Assembly: GCF_006912135.1 (NCBI RefSeq)
Contig: NZ_VIRS01000017.1
Location: forward strand, 1 to 64,000
Direction of reading: 5' to 3'
Length of the DNA: 64,000 nt
Source: Cryptosporangium phraense
GTDB taxonomy: Bacteria; Actinomycetota; Actinomycetes; Mycobacteriales; Cryptosporangiaceae
In this document: positions 27,422-35,755 of the stretch, piece by piece
Position numbering within the stretch: the first letter of the stretch is position 1
Layout of the letters: every line of letters begins with the position of its first letter
Made by a program: the position numbers and the translations under genes
Notes under the pieces: model-generated
Seen by the model: only the letters and a program-made list of their open reading frames with translations
Database searches by the model: none
Told to the model about the DNA's origin: nothing

Positions 27422-28387
27422 CTAGAAACCCGAGTCGAGAACGTAGTTGATCCGGCCGGTGACCTCGGCCGTCAGCGAGATCCCCTCCGCGCTGCTGCGC
27501 TGCACGATCTGCTGCTGCACCGCGGTGTCGATGCTGATCTGGCCGAGGATCATCCGCGCGGCCACACCGACGGTTTCCGTGCGTGCGTTCAGCACGCTGA
27601 GCGTCCGGTAGGCGGCGAACGGAGCAGCGGAGGAGTTGAGCTGCACGATCGGCGGCAGGTCCGGCCAATCGTCCGGCAGTGGCTGCTCGACGTCGACGGG
27701 CACCGCGATCGGGGCGCCGTTGTTGCGGAGAAGTCCGAGGCGGAGCAATTGCCACACCGCGGTGAGAAATGCGAGTGACCAGAGCCGTTGTCCCGAGGGC
27801 TCGTCCCGCCAGAGTTCCACGTCGAGGAAGATCGAATGGTCCCTGGCGGTGGTCTGCCTCGGCGGCACCCACTCCCGGGGAGCGGCGGGCATCGCGTCGG
27901 CGAAATCCGTGGCCGATCGCTGGCCGTTGCTCAGCCACCCGGACCAGTCGACGGGCGGCCGGGATCCGGTGGTGTCGAACAGCGGCTCCGGAACCAGCCG
28001 AGCCCTGACCAGCTCCGCGACGTCGACGCCGTCGGCCCGGACGCACGCCGACTGGCGAGCGACGTAGTCGATCTGCAGTCCCACGCTCTCGGCGGCGCCG
28101 ATCAGCTCCGGCAACACCTCGGCCGGGCCATGGGGTGGATTCCCGAAATAGTCGTCCAGCACCACACAGGTGCTCCACCGCGGCCGGCCGCGCGTGTCGT
28201 CGCCGTAGACCCGGCGGGCCGTCTCAGCCCACGGCGCGGCGCGCGCGAATCGGTCACTCAGGTATCGAGGGCCTTTGAGCAGATCGTCGAAGTCGAGGTA
28301 GGCGAGCTGAACGGAGAGATGCGACAGCGGCACCGCGGCCACCCTCCGGCGACCGGTCGTCTCGCCGAACGTGGTCTCGACCGCCAT
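27422..28387 (-). CDS. SCO2522-like protein, partner of the SCO2521-TIR protein
   Basis: 321-residue soluble protein. PLSHLSVQLAYLDFDDL, APWAETARRV, STCVVLDDYFG and GLQIDYVARQSACVRADG match my memory of the SCO2522 family, a protein found beside SCO2521 in streptomycetes and relatives with no known activity. No catalytic motif is evident. ATG start at 28387. It is transcribed first, the SCO2521-TIR gene follows after 13 bases, and the other genes of the Streptomyces group (P-loop, methyltransferase) are not in the window. Joint occurrence suggests a physical or functional pair. Confidence 0.65.
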   Translation of the reverse strand: MAVETTFGETTGRRRVAAVPLSHLSVQLAYLDFDDLLKGPRYLSDRFARAAPWAETARRVYGDDTRGRPRWSTCVVLDDYFGNPPHGPAEVLPELIGAAESVGLQIDYVARQSACVRADGVDVAELVRARLVPEPLFDTTGSRPPVDWSGWLSNGQRSATDFADAMPAAPREWVPPRQTTARDHSIFLDVELWRDEPSGQRLWSLAFLTAVWQLLRLGLLRNNGAPIAVPVDVEQPLPDDWPDLPPIVQLNSSAAPFAAYRTLSVLNARTETVGVAARMILGQISIDTAVQQQIVQRSSAEGISLTAEVTGRINYVLDSGF

Positions 28388-28456
28388 GCGCTACCTCGCT
28401 GGTATGGACGCCCGGACAGTGCCTTCGATCGCCATTATCGCCGCGGTGGCCAGCGC

Positions 28457-29167
28457 TCAGGACGGGGGTGTGCGGACCGAGCTGAAGAGCGTCATCTTTC
28501 GGAGGGTGAAGCCCAGCTTCTCGTAGAGCGCTATCGCCCCCGTGTTCGTCGCGGCCGCGTGCAGGAACGGGACCTCGCCGCGGGAGCGGATCTCGTGGGC
28601 TATCGCTCGTACCAGGCGCCCGGCCAGCCCCTGGCCCTGGTGGCCCGGTGCCGTGCACACCGCGCTGATCTCGGTGTGCCCGGGCGGATGCATGCGCTCA
28701 CCGGCCATCGCGACCAGGGCGCCGTCCCGGCGGATGCCCAGGTACGTGCCGAGCTCGATCGTCCGCTGCTCGAACGGGCCCGGCCGGGTGCGTGCGACCA
28801 GGTCCAGCATCTCCGGCACGTCGGCCGCGGTCAGCCGGACCGCCTCCGGGTCGGGCTCCGCGTCGACCGACTCGTCGATCATCTGGACGCCGGGCAGCGA
28901 CCACTCGACCGTGAACCCCTCGGGCGGGGTCGCCTCCAGCGCGGCCAGCGGGAACACCGCGTCCGGGCCGGCCAGCGTCAGCAGATCGGCCCAGGCCTGG
29001 GGAGTCGTGTCGCCGAGGACGCCGAACGGCGAGACGTCCGGCTGGTAGCGGGCGGCCAGCCCGCTGATCAGCGCGAACTCGCGGTGGGCGCCGGTCAGCG
29101 ACGCCCACGCGGGGTTGTCCAGCGGATGCGACGAAACGGCGGAAACAGGATCCCCGAGAAGACTCAC
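28457..29167 (-). CDS. GNAT-family N-acetyltransferase
   Basis: 236-residue acetyltransferase whose GNAT fold lies in the C-terminal 120 residues. The acetyl-CoA motif A is VCTAPGHQGQGLAGRLVRAI, followed by HAAATNTGAIALYEKLGF. The N-terminal half is a predicted second, degenerate GNAT-like or FR47-like domain. GTG at 29167 overlaps the LLM gene's stop by four bases (GTGA), which fixes the start. It is the last gene of a three-gene minus-strand unit with two flavin monooxygenases; acetylation of a product or detoxification is possible, but the substrate is unknown. Confidence 0.88.
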   Translation of the reverse strand: MSLLGDPVSAVSSHPLDNPAWASLTGAHREFALISGLAARYQPDVSPFGVLGDTTPQAWADLLTLAGPDAVFPLAALEATPPEGFTVEWSLPGVQMIDESVDAEPDPEAVRLTAADVPEMLDLVARTRPGPFEQRTIELGTYLGIRRDGALVAMAGERMHPPGHTEISAVCTAPGHQGQGLAGRLVRAIAHEIRSRGEVPFLHAAATNTGAIALYEKLGFTLRKMTLFSSVRTPPS

Positions 29168-30501
29168 CTGGAGAAGCCTAGACCGAGGTGTTCCCGCAAC
29201 GTCGTGCCCTCGTACTCGGTGCGGAACACGCCCCGCTCCTGCAGCAGCGGCACGACCGTGTCGGCGAACTCGTCGAGGCCGCCGGGCGTGATGTGCGGGA
29301 CGAGGATGAACCCGTCGCTGGCGTCGGCCTGCACGAGCGTGTTGATCTGCTCGGCGATCGTCGCGGCCGACCCGATGAAGTTCTGCCTGCCGGTCACCTC
29401 GATGATCACCTCCCGCATCGAGAGGTTCTTCTCGGCCGCCAGAGCCCGCCACTGGTTGGCCACCGCGATCGGGTCTCGGTTCATCCGGACGCTCGCGCGT
29501 CCCTTCGAGATCGTGCTCTCGCCGACGATCGGGTCGACGTCGGGCAGCGGGCCGTCCGGGTCGTAGCCGGACAGGTCGCGGTTCCAGAGCTGCTCGGCGA
29601 ACTTGATCGCGGTCGCGCCGCTGACCTGCTGGCGGCGCACGACCGCGGCCTTCTCCTGGGCGTCGGCGTCCGTGTCACCGAGGACGAACGTCGCCGCCGG
29701 GAGCACGACGAGCTGGTCGTGCCGCCGCCCGTACTTGGCCAGCCGGCCCTTGACGTCGGCGTAGAACGCCTGGCCGGCCTCGAGAGTGCCGTGCCGGCTG
29801 AAGATCGCGTCGGCGGTGGCCGCGGCGAACTCTCGTCCCTCGTCCGAATCGCCGGCTTGCAGGATCACCGGACGACCCTGCGGGGAGCGGGGGACGTTGA
29901 ACCGGCCGGAGATGTCGAACTGCTCGCCCCGGTGCCGGAAGGCACCGGCGGCCGGGTTGCCGAGGAAGACACCGGAAGACTTGTCGGCGACGATCTCGTC
30001 GCCGCGCCAGGAATCGAACAGCTCGGCCGCGGTGCTGAGAAATTCGCGCGCCCGCGAGTACCGCGCGGACTCCGGCAGGAACCCGCCGCGGCGGAAGTTC
30101 TCGCCGGTGAACGCGTCCCAGGACGTGACGACGTTCCACCCGGCCCGCCCGGCCGACAGGTGATCGAGCGACGCGAACTGGCGCGCGACCTCGTACGGCT
30201 CGTTGAACGTCGAGTTGATCGTGCCGGTCAGGCCGAGCCGGTCGGTGACCGCGGCCAGCGCGGCGAGCACCGTGAACGTGTCGGGGCGGCCGACGACGTC
30301 GAGGTCGTAGATCTGGCCGCCCTGCTCGCGCAGGCGCAGGCCCTCGGCCAGGAAGAAGAAGTCGAACTTGGCCCGCTCGGCGGTCTGGGCCAGGTGGACG
30401 AACGACGAGAACTCGATGTGGCTGCCGCCGGCCGGGTCGCTCCAGACCGTGGTGTTGTTGACGCCGGGGAAGTGGGCGGCCAGATGGACCTGCTTCGTCA
30501 T
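29164..30501 (-). CDS. LLM flavin-dependent monooxygenase, NtaA/SnaA/DszA type
   Basis: 445-residue FMNH2-dependent monooxygenase of the bacterial-luciferase fold. Recognised by HLAAHFPGVNNTTVWSDPAGG, LDHLSAGRAGWNVVTS and RPVILQAGDSDEGREFAA. This subgroup oxidises nitrilotriacetate, dibenzothiophene sulfone and similar compounds with FMNH2 from a separate reductase. Overlaps its neighbours at both ends by four bases (LLM partner upstream, GNAT downstream). No reductase gene is adjacent, so FMNH2 must come from elsewhere. Confidence 0.92.
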   Translation of the reverse strand: MTKQVHLAAHFPGVNNTTVWSDPAGGSHIEFSSFVHLAQTAERAKFDFFFLAEGLRLREQGGQIYDLDVVGRPDTFTVLAALAAVTDRLGLTGTINSTFNEPYEVARQFASLDHLSAGRAGWNVVTSWDAFTGENFRRGGFLPESARYSRAREFLSTAAELFDSWRGDEIVADKSSGVFLGNPAAGAFRHRGEQFDISGRFNVPRSPQGRPVILQAGDSDEGREFAAATADAIFSRHGTLEAGQAFYADVKGRLAKYGRRHDQLVVLPAATFVLGDTDADAQEKAAVVRRQQVSGATAIKFAEQLWNRDLSGYDPDGPLPDVDPIVGESTISKGRASVRMNRDPIAVANQWRALAAEKNLSMREVIIEVTGRQNFIGSAATIAEQINTLVQADASDGFILVPHITPGGLDEFADTVVPLLQERGVFRTEYEGTTLREHLGLGFSR

Positions 30502-31658
30502 GACGCCGCCTTTGCGTAGCGATTGGCGGGGCGGGCCAGGCCGAGCCGCCCGCGCAGGGTGCCGGCCTCGTACTGCGTCCGGAAGGCGTCCCGGCGTTGA
30601 AGTTCGGGAACGAGGCCGCGGGTGATCGCGGTGAGGTCGGTAGGAACGGACCCGGGCCGGAGACGGAAGCCGGTGAGGCCGGCGCGCTGCCAGTCGAGCA
30701 GCAGGTCGGCGAGGCCGGCCGGGGTGCCGGTGAAGACGTGGGCGTCGGACGTGAACTCGGCGCGCTCGTCGAGCCGGGCCTTCCGCTCCGCGGCGTCGTC
30801 CCCGAGGAAGACCACCAGATCGCCGAAGACGTGCAGCGGCTCCGACGCCCGGCCGGCCGCCTCCTGCTCGGCCCGGATCTCGTCGATGATCGCGCGGGCC
30901 GACTCGGCGTCGGTCGGGGTGACGTAGACGACGTCGGCGCTGCGGGCGCCGAGCCGGTAGGGGATCGTCGCGTGCGCGAGCGCGGTCACCAGCGGCTGGC
31001 CCTGCGGCGGACGCGGGGTGATCGACGGGCCCTTGACGCTGAAGAACCGGCCCTCGAAGTCGATGTAGTGCAGCTTCTCGCGGTCGACGAACCGGCCGGT
31101 GGCGGCGTCGCGGATCTCGGCGTCGTCCTCCCAGGAGTCCCAGAGCCTGCGGAGCACCTCGACGTAGTCGGCGGCCTCGTCGAACAGGTCGCGGAAGGCC
31201 TCCACGTCGCCGTCGAATGGCGGGATCGTGCGCCGGCCGAAGTGCGCGGCCTCGTGGGCGCGGGCCGAGACCTGGACCCGCACCCCGGCGCGGCCGGTGC
31301 TGACGTAGTCGAGCGTCGCGATCGCCTTGGAGAGGTGGAACGGCTCGGTATGGGTGACGGTCGCGGTCGGGACCAGGCCGACGTGCCGGGTGAGCGGCGC
31401 GACCCGGGCCGCGATCAGGACCGCGTCGAGGCGGCCGCGGACCTCGTCGACCCGGTCGTCGGGCGGGCCGAACCCGGACGTCTGCAGGCCGACCGCGTCC
31501 TCGATCGTGACGAAGTCCAGCAGGCCGGCCTCGGCCTCGCGAACCTGGTCGACCCAGTAGCCGGCGGTGAAGAGTTCGGTGGGGCGCGCGTCGGGTTCAC
31601 GCCAGGCCGCGGGGTGCCACCCCGCACCGTCCAACGCGACCGCTAAGTGCAGGGGCAA
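30498..31658 (-). CDS. LLM flavin-dependent oxidoreductase (second copy of the pair)
   Basis: 386-residue luciferase-like protein: LHLAVALDGAGWHPAAW, VTIEDAVGLQ, TLDYVSTGRAGVRVQVSARAHE and FRLRPGSVPTDL. Start is the TTG at 31658 because GAGGAGG lies 5 bases before it; a GTG at 31697 has no such site. It is the first gene of the LLM-LLM-GNAT unit. It is only distantly similar to the enzyme encoded next, so it is a paralogue, not a recent duplicate. Likely a substrate-specific partner or an enzyme for a related sulfur- or nitrogen-containing compound. Confidence 0.9.
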   Translation of the reverse strand: MPLHLAVALDGAGWHPAAWREPDARPTELFTAGYWVDQVREAEAGLLDFVTIEDAVGLQTSGFGPPDDRVDEVRGRLDAVLIAARVAPLTRHVGLVPTATVTHTEPFHLSKAIATLDYVSTGRAGVRVQVSARAHEAAHFGRRTIPPFDGDVEAFRDLFDEAADYVEVLRRLWDSWEDDAEIRDAATGRFVDREKLHYIDFEGRFFSVKGPSITPRPPQGQPLVTALAHATIPYRLGARSADVVYVTPTDAESARAIIDEIRAEQEAAGRASEPLHVFGDLVVFLGDDAAERKARLDERAEFTSDAHVFTGTPAGLADLLLDWQRAGLTGFRLRPGSVPTDLTAITRGLVPELQRRDAFRTQYEAGTLRGRLGLARPANRYAKAAS

Positions 31659-31737
31659 CGAAGACCTCCTCGGCGCGGGAGTACCTGCCCCCGACACTAA
31701 CCGCGGATTCCGCCCTCGTCCAATTCCTATCGGTTAA

Positions 31738-32928
31738 CTAGGCTTTGGCGGGGGCCCAGATGACGACGCCGAGGCACATCTCGTCGGCGGTGCCGTCGCC
31801 CCAGACGACGTAGCGGGGCTTCAGCCCCTTCAGTGCCGGGAGCTTCTGCCGGAGCGTCGCGTCGTGGGTGCAGGTCACCCGCAGGGTGTCGCCCGGTTTG
31901 ACGACGGCCGGTCGCGCCAGCGGGCGCGCGGCCTGGTTGTCGAAGTCGTACTGGGGGACGTCGAGCAGCGTCTTCGCGTTCGGGGTGCCTGGGTTGAGGT
32001 CGACGCGGATCGACTTGCCGAGCAGGTGCATGTGCCCGGCGACCGCGTAGATCGTCCCGGCGCTGTTCACCCGGTGGTCGCAGTGCTGGGTCGGGTTGGG
32101 GACCGGGGTCCGGCCGCCATTGCAGATCGCGTTCAGGCCCGCGACGGTTCCGCCGGCGTCGCCGCCGAACCGGTGGATGACGTCGAGGACGGCCTTCTCG
32201 CGGTCGCAGAGGTTGCCGTTCTCGCCGGGTGGGCAGGCGAGCTCGATCGGCGCGGTGAGCAGCCGGGTCTGCAGCTTGATCAGCGGGGTCTTCGCGTCGG
32301 CCAGCCGGAGCCGGATGCTCGAGCGGTCGGTACCCGCGGGCTGGCCCCCGGTCGCCAGCAGGCTGTAGTGCACCTGCATGACGAGCTGGCTGCCGGCGTC
32401 GAGCGGGTAGCCGGTGCCGGTGGTGGTGAGGCTCTCGCCCGCGCCCGGGGCCCAGGCCGCGACCCAGGCGCCGCCGCCGGCCAGCTGGGCGCCGGGGTCG
32501 TTGCCGCCGATGCCAGTGCCGCCGAAGCAGCGCCAGCCCTCGCCGGGTTCGGCGTCGTCCAGCTGTCGCGCCTCGGCGACCTGGCCCGGTTGGATCCGGT
32601 AGAAGATCGCGTGGTGGACGATGTCGGCGTTCTCGGGCAGGAACTGGCTGCCGGTGAGGTACGCGGGCGACGTCAGGCCGGGGTCGACGAGGAAGCAGCG
32701 GTACTCGTCGGTGCCGCCGCCGGTCGGCTGCGGGGTGTAGGGCGACGTCATCGTCAGCGCCTCGAAGTGCTCGCCGGTGCGGAGCGGCGACGGCGGCGGG
32801 GCCGAGGCGGTCGAGTGGTGCGTGGGTGTCGCCGGGGCGTCGGCGGTGCTCGCGGCGGACTGCGGCTCGCTGCACGCGCTGACCAGGAGCAGCAGTGCGG
32901 CCAGGGCGCCGATGACCCGGTGTTTCAT
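31738..32928 (-). CDS. Copper type II monooxygenase-like lipoprotein (PHM/DBM-like)
   Basis: 396-residue exported lipoprotein: signal peptide with lipobox VSAC ending at Cys19, then a Thr/Ser/Pro-rich spacer to about residue 60. The body shows the copper-ligand pattern of the ascorbate-dependent monooxygenase family: IVHHAIFY (first His pair), MQVHYS, AGHMHLLG (His-Met-His) and a Met in ADEMCLG. Many Cys suggest disulphides. ATG at 32928 gives the signal peptide; the open frame upstream is a shadow. It is monocistronic, with an unrelated + strand gene behind. Substrate unknown; in actinobacteria such proteins are uncharacterised. Confidence 0.75.
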   Translation of the reverse strand: MKHRVIGALAALLLLVSACSEPQSAASTADAPATPTHHSTASAPPPSPLRTGEHFEALTMTSPYTPQPTGGGTDEYRCFLVDPGLTSPAYLTGSQFLPENADIVHHAIFYRIQPGQVAEARQLDDAEPGEGWRCFGGTGIGGNDPGAQLAGGGAWVAAWAPGAGESLTTTGTGYPLDAGSQLVMQVHYSLLATGGQPAGTDRSSIRLRLADAKTPLIKLQTRLLTAPIELACPPGENGNLCDREKAVLDVIHRFGGDAGGTVAGLNAICNGGRTPVPNPTQHCDHRVNSAGTIYAVAGHMHLLGKSIRVDLNPGTPNAKTLLDVPQYDFDNQAARPLARPAVVKPGDTLRVTCTHDATLRQKLPALKGLKPRYVVWGDGTADEMCLGVVIWAPAKA

Positions 32929-33036
32929 CTCGGTGACGGTACTCGCCAGTACCGGCGTCGACCGCGTGAATCGGGGAATCCGACTCGCCGGGAAGATCCG
33001 CGCGACCTGACACAATCTAAGGTGGAATGGGTGGCG

Positions 33037-33447
33037 ATGAGCGACAAGACCCGATTCACCGAGCGTGGCGTCGAGGAGTTCCTCACCGGGCCCGAGATCG
33101 TCTCGACGTTCACCTGGGGGAACACCCCGCAGTTGCTGCATGTCGGGCTGACCGACCTGTACTCCGGCGGCATGCACGGCGGCAAGCTCGCCACCGTGTC
33201 GACGGTCTGGCTGCCCGCGAACCGGGCGATGGGCGACAACATCGCCGAGTTCGAGACGCTCGTCAGCGGCCTGGCCGAGCACCACGACGATCTGTCGCGG
33301 ATCTACCGGTGGCGCAGCCGGGCCGAGGCCGAGGTCGGTCACGGCTCGGTCGTCGAGTCGACGCGGGACCAGCTGATGGCCGCCCACTCGTACGTCGAGA
33401 TCCACATCGTCGACCGCGACCACCGGTACCGGGTCGAGAACATCTAG
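33037..33447 (+). CDS. Conserved-looking small protein of unknown function
   Basis: 136 residues, soluble, no signal peptide. Sequence features are LTGPEIVSTFTWGNTPQLLHVGL, GGKLATVSTVWLP, and a basic C-terminal RWRSRAEAEVGHG followed by YVEIHIVDRDHRYRVENI. No family recognised. ATG at 33037 is chosen; a GTG at 33022 in frame is possible. Its 3' end overlaps the end of the convergent MDR gene by four bases. Coding is supported by the codon pattern and by fitting exactly between its neighbours. Confidence 0.6.
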   Translation: MSDKTRFTERGVEEFLTGPEIVSTFTWGNTPQLLHVGLTDLYSGGMHGGKLATVSTVWLPANRAMGDNIAEFETLVSGLAEHHDDLSRIYRWRSRAEAEVGHGSVVESTRDQLMAAHSYVEIHIVDRDHRYRVENI

Positions 33448-34460
33448 GGCACGAGGACGACCTTGCCGGTCACCGTCCCGGATTCGGCGAGCTTCAGGGC
33501 GTCGGCCGCGTTCCGGAGGGGGAGCCGGGCCGCGACCTGAGCGGTGATCGCACCCTCGGCGAGCAGCTGGAGGACCTGGCCGAGGTCCTCCCGGAGGCGG
33601 GCCTGGAAGACCGCGCGGCGCAGTCGGCGGCCGGACCAGATGTTGTAGAACGTCGCGCGGTGGCCGTTCGGCAGGACGTTCCACCAGGCGAGCTTGGCGA
33701 TCAGCCGCAGCACCGGCAGCTGCGAGTTGCCGGGGTCGTTCTTGGTCGCGGCCGAGCCGTACGAGACGAGCGTGCCGCCCCGGCCGAGCAGGCGGTAGGA
33801 GTCGGTGAGGCCGGGGCCGCCGACGTGGTCGAACACCGCATCGACGCCGTCGGGGGCCAGCTCGCGCACCCGCGCCGGGACGTCGCCGCGGTAGTCGATC
33901 GGCTCGGCGCCGAGCTTCTCGATCGCCGCCTGGTTGCGCGCCGACCCGGTGCCGAGCACGCGGATCCCGGCGTGCCGGGCCAGCTGGACGAGCGTCGAGC
34001 CGACCCCGCCGTTCGCGCCGTGCACGAGGATCGTGCCGCCGCGACGGACGCGGGCCCGGCGGTGCAGCATCTGCCAGGCCGTGATGCCGTTGACGACGAC
34101 GGTCTCGGCGTCGGCCGGGTCGATGCCCGCGGGCACGCCGACCAGGTCGCCGGCGTCGACGATCGCGTCGGTGGCCCAGCCGCCGGTCTTCGTGAGCACG
34201 GCGACGCGGCGGCCTTTCTGGGTCGGGTCGACGCCGGGGCCGGTCTCGGCGACGGTACCGACCAGGTCGTAGCCCGGGGTGAACGGGAACGGCGGCTGGT
34301 CGTAGTACTTGCCCCGGCGCATCTGCTGTTCGGCGAACGAGACGCCGGACGCTTCGACGGAGACCCGGACCTGGTTCGGGCCGGGGGTGGGGGTGGGGCG
34401 CTGCTGGACGAGCAGGCCGTCGGGCTCGACGATCCCGGGCAGTACGACGTGGGTCATCAT
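33444..34460 (-). CDS. MDR-family NADPH quinone oxidoreductase-like dehydrogenase
   Basis: 338-residue medium-chain dehydrogenase without the structural zinc Cys set, so of the quinone oxidoreductase/enoyl-reductase branch. Features: GYDLVGTVAETGPGV near residue 63, the NADPH-binding LVHGANGGVGSTLVQLA near 145, then HVGGPGLTDSYRLLG. ATG at 34460. It is divergent from the serine hydrolase at 34580; the 119-base gap contains two direct repeats that look like regulator sites. Substrate not assignable. Confidence 0.88.
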   Translation of the reverse strand: MMTHVVLPGIVEPDGLLVQQRPTPTPGPNQVRVSVEASGVSFAEQQMRRGKYYDQPPFPFTPGYDLVGTVAETGPGVDPTQKGRRVAVLTKTGGWATDAIVDAGDLVGVPAGIDPADAETVVVNGITAWQMLHRRARVRRGGTILVHGANGGVGSTLVQLARHAGIRVLGTGSARNQAAIEKLGAEPIDYRGDVPARVRELAPDGVDAVFDHVGGPGLTDSYRLLGRGGTLVSYGSAATKNDPGNSQLPVLRLIAKLAWWNVLPNGHRATFYNIWSGRRLRRAVFQARLREDLGQVLQLLAEGAITAQVAARLPLRNAADALKLAESGTVTGKVVLVP

Positions 34461-34479
34461 GTTCTGCTCCTGCGCAGGT

Positions 34480-34524
34480 GTGGTTGACCACTCACTGTTT
34501 TAACGAGAGTGATTGAACACTCAC
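34480..34524. promoter_or_regulatory. Two direct-repeat operator candidates
   Basis: GGTTGACCACTCAC at 34482-34495 and GATTGAACACTCAC at 34511-34524 differ at two of 14 positions and are spaced 29 bases apart, so they lie on about the same side of the helix. Each is also partly palindromic: GTGGTTGACCAC at 34480-34491 and GAGTGATTGAACACTC at 34507-34522. They sit between the divergent MDR dehydrogenase and serine hydrolase genes. No regulator gene is adjacent. Confidence 0.5.
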
Positions 34525-34579
34525 ACCTGGGACCTGTCAAATGGGGCAGGATGCTCGTACGGGCGCACTGGGAGGAACC

Positions 34580-35755
34580 ATGGGATTCGAGCGGATCGAT
34601 CGTCACTTCGCCCAGTACGTCGACGACGGGCGGTTACCGGGCTGGTCGGTCCTGGTCAGCCGGGGTGGCGAGGTCGTGCACGCGTCCACCTACGGGCTCC
34701 GGGACGTCGAGGCCGGCGCGCCGGTCGAGGACGACACGCTGTTCCGCATCTACTCGATGACCAAGCCGGTCACGGCGGTGGCCGCGCTCATGCTCTACGA
34801 GGAGGGCGCGTTCGAGCTCACCGACGCGATCTCGACGTACCTGCCGGCGTTCCGGGACATGCAGGTGCTGGCCGGCGGCACCGCGGCCCGCCCGAAGCTC
34901 GTCCCCGCGACCGAGCCGATCCGGATCTGGCACCTGCTCACCCACACCGCCGGCCTCACCTACGGCTTCCACCACGTCGACGTCCTCGACGAGATCTACC
35001 GCAACGCGGGCTTCGAGTGGGGCACGCCCGCGGGACTCGACCTGGCCGGCTGCGTCGACGCCTGGGCCGCGCTGCCGCTGGCCTTCGAGCCCGGCACCGA
35101 GTGGAACTACTCGGTCGCCACCGACGTCCTCGGGCGCCTCGTCGAGGTGGTCTCCAAGCAGTCGCTCGACGCGTTCTTCGCCGAGCGGATCTTCGGCCCG
35201 CTCGGGATGACCGACACCGGGTTCCAGGCGCTGGACGCCGGCCGGCTGGCCGCGCTGTACACCCCGGACGGGCGCACCGGAAAAGCCGTGCGCAGCGACC
35301 GGATGGGACGGGCGATTCTCGCCGAGCCGCGCTACCTCTCCGGTGGCGGCGGGCTCGTCTCCACCCGGTCGGACTACCACCGCTTCGCGCGGATGCTGCT
35401 CGGCCGGGGTTCGCTCGACGGCGTCCGTCTGCTGGGCGACCGGACCGTGCGCTTCATGGCGTCCAACCACCTGCCCGGCGGGGCCGACCTCGCGGCCTTC
35501 GGCCGCCCGCTGTTCGCCGAGACCTCGTTCGCCGGCGTCGGCTTCGGGCTCGGCGTCTCCGTCCTCCTCGACCCGATCACGACGCGGACGCTCGGCAGCG
35601 CCGGCGAATTCGGGTGGGGAGGAGCGGCGAGCACCGCGTTCTGGGTCGACCCGGCGGAGGAGCTGGTGGTCGTGTTCCTCACGCAGCTGCTGCCGTCGAG
35701 CACGTATCCGATCCGGAGCCAGTTGCGTCAGCTCGTCTACTCGGCGCTGGAGTAG
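34580..35755 (+). CDS. Beta-lactamase-fold serine hydrolase (class C/esterase type)
   Basis: 391-residue penicillin-binding-protein-fold hydrolase. The nucleophile motif SMTK is at residues 59-62 and the second motif Tyr is Y177 in WNYS. The third KTG-like box is not obvious; the GEFGWGG stretch near residue 345 may replace it. No signal peptide, so probably a cytoplasmic esterase or beta-lactam-fold enzyme, not a resistance enzyme. Start at 34580 has GGAGG at 34571-34575 and agrees with the homologous N-terminus. The last 19 bases overlap the end of the convergent MFS gene. Confidence 0.88.
   Translation: MGFERIDRHFAQYVDDGRLPGWSVLVSRGGEVVHASTYGLRDVEAGAPVEDDTLFRIYSMTKPVTAVAALMLYEEGAFELTDAISTYLPAFRDMQVLAGGTAARPKLVPATEPIRIWHLLTHTAGLTYGFHHVDVLDEIYRNAGFEWGTPAGLDLAGCVDAWAALPLAFEPGTEWNYSVATDVLGRLVEVVSKQSLDAFFAERIFGPLGMTDTGFQALDAGRLAALYTPDGRTGKAVRSDRMGRAILAEPRYLSGGGGLVSTRSDYHRFARMLLGRGSLDGVRLLGDRTVRFMASNHLPGGADLAAFGRPLFAETSFAGVGFGLGVSVLLDPITTRTLGSAGEFGWGGAASTAFWVDPAEELVVVFLTQLLPSSTYPIRSQLRQLVYSALE

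Noticed and set aside
31738-34491. 917-aa minus-strand frame extending the copper lipoprotein upstream
   Set aside because: The upstream part overlaps the 136-aa gene and the MDR gene and has shadow composition; the lipoprotein signal starts at the ATG at 32928.
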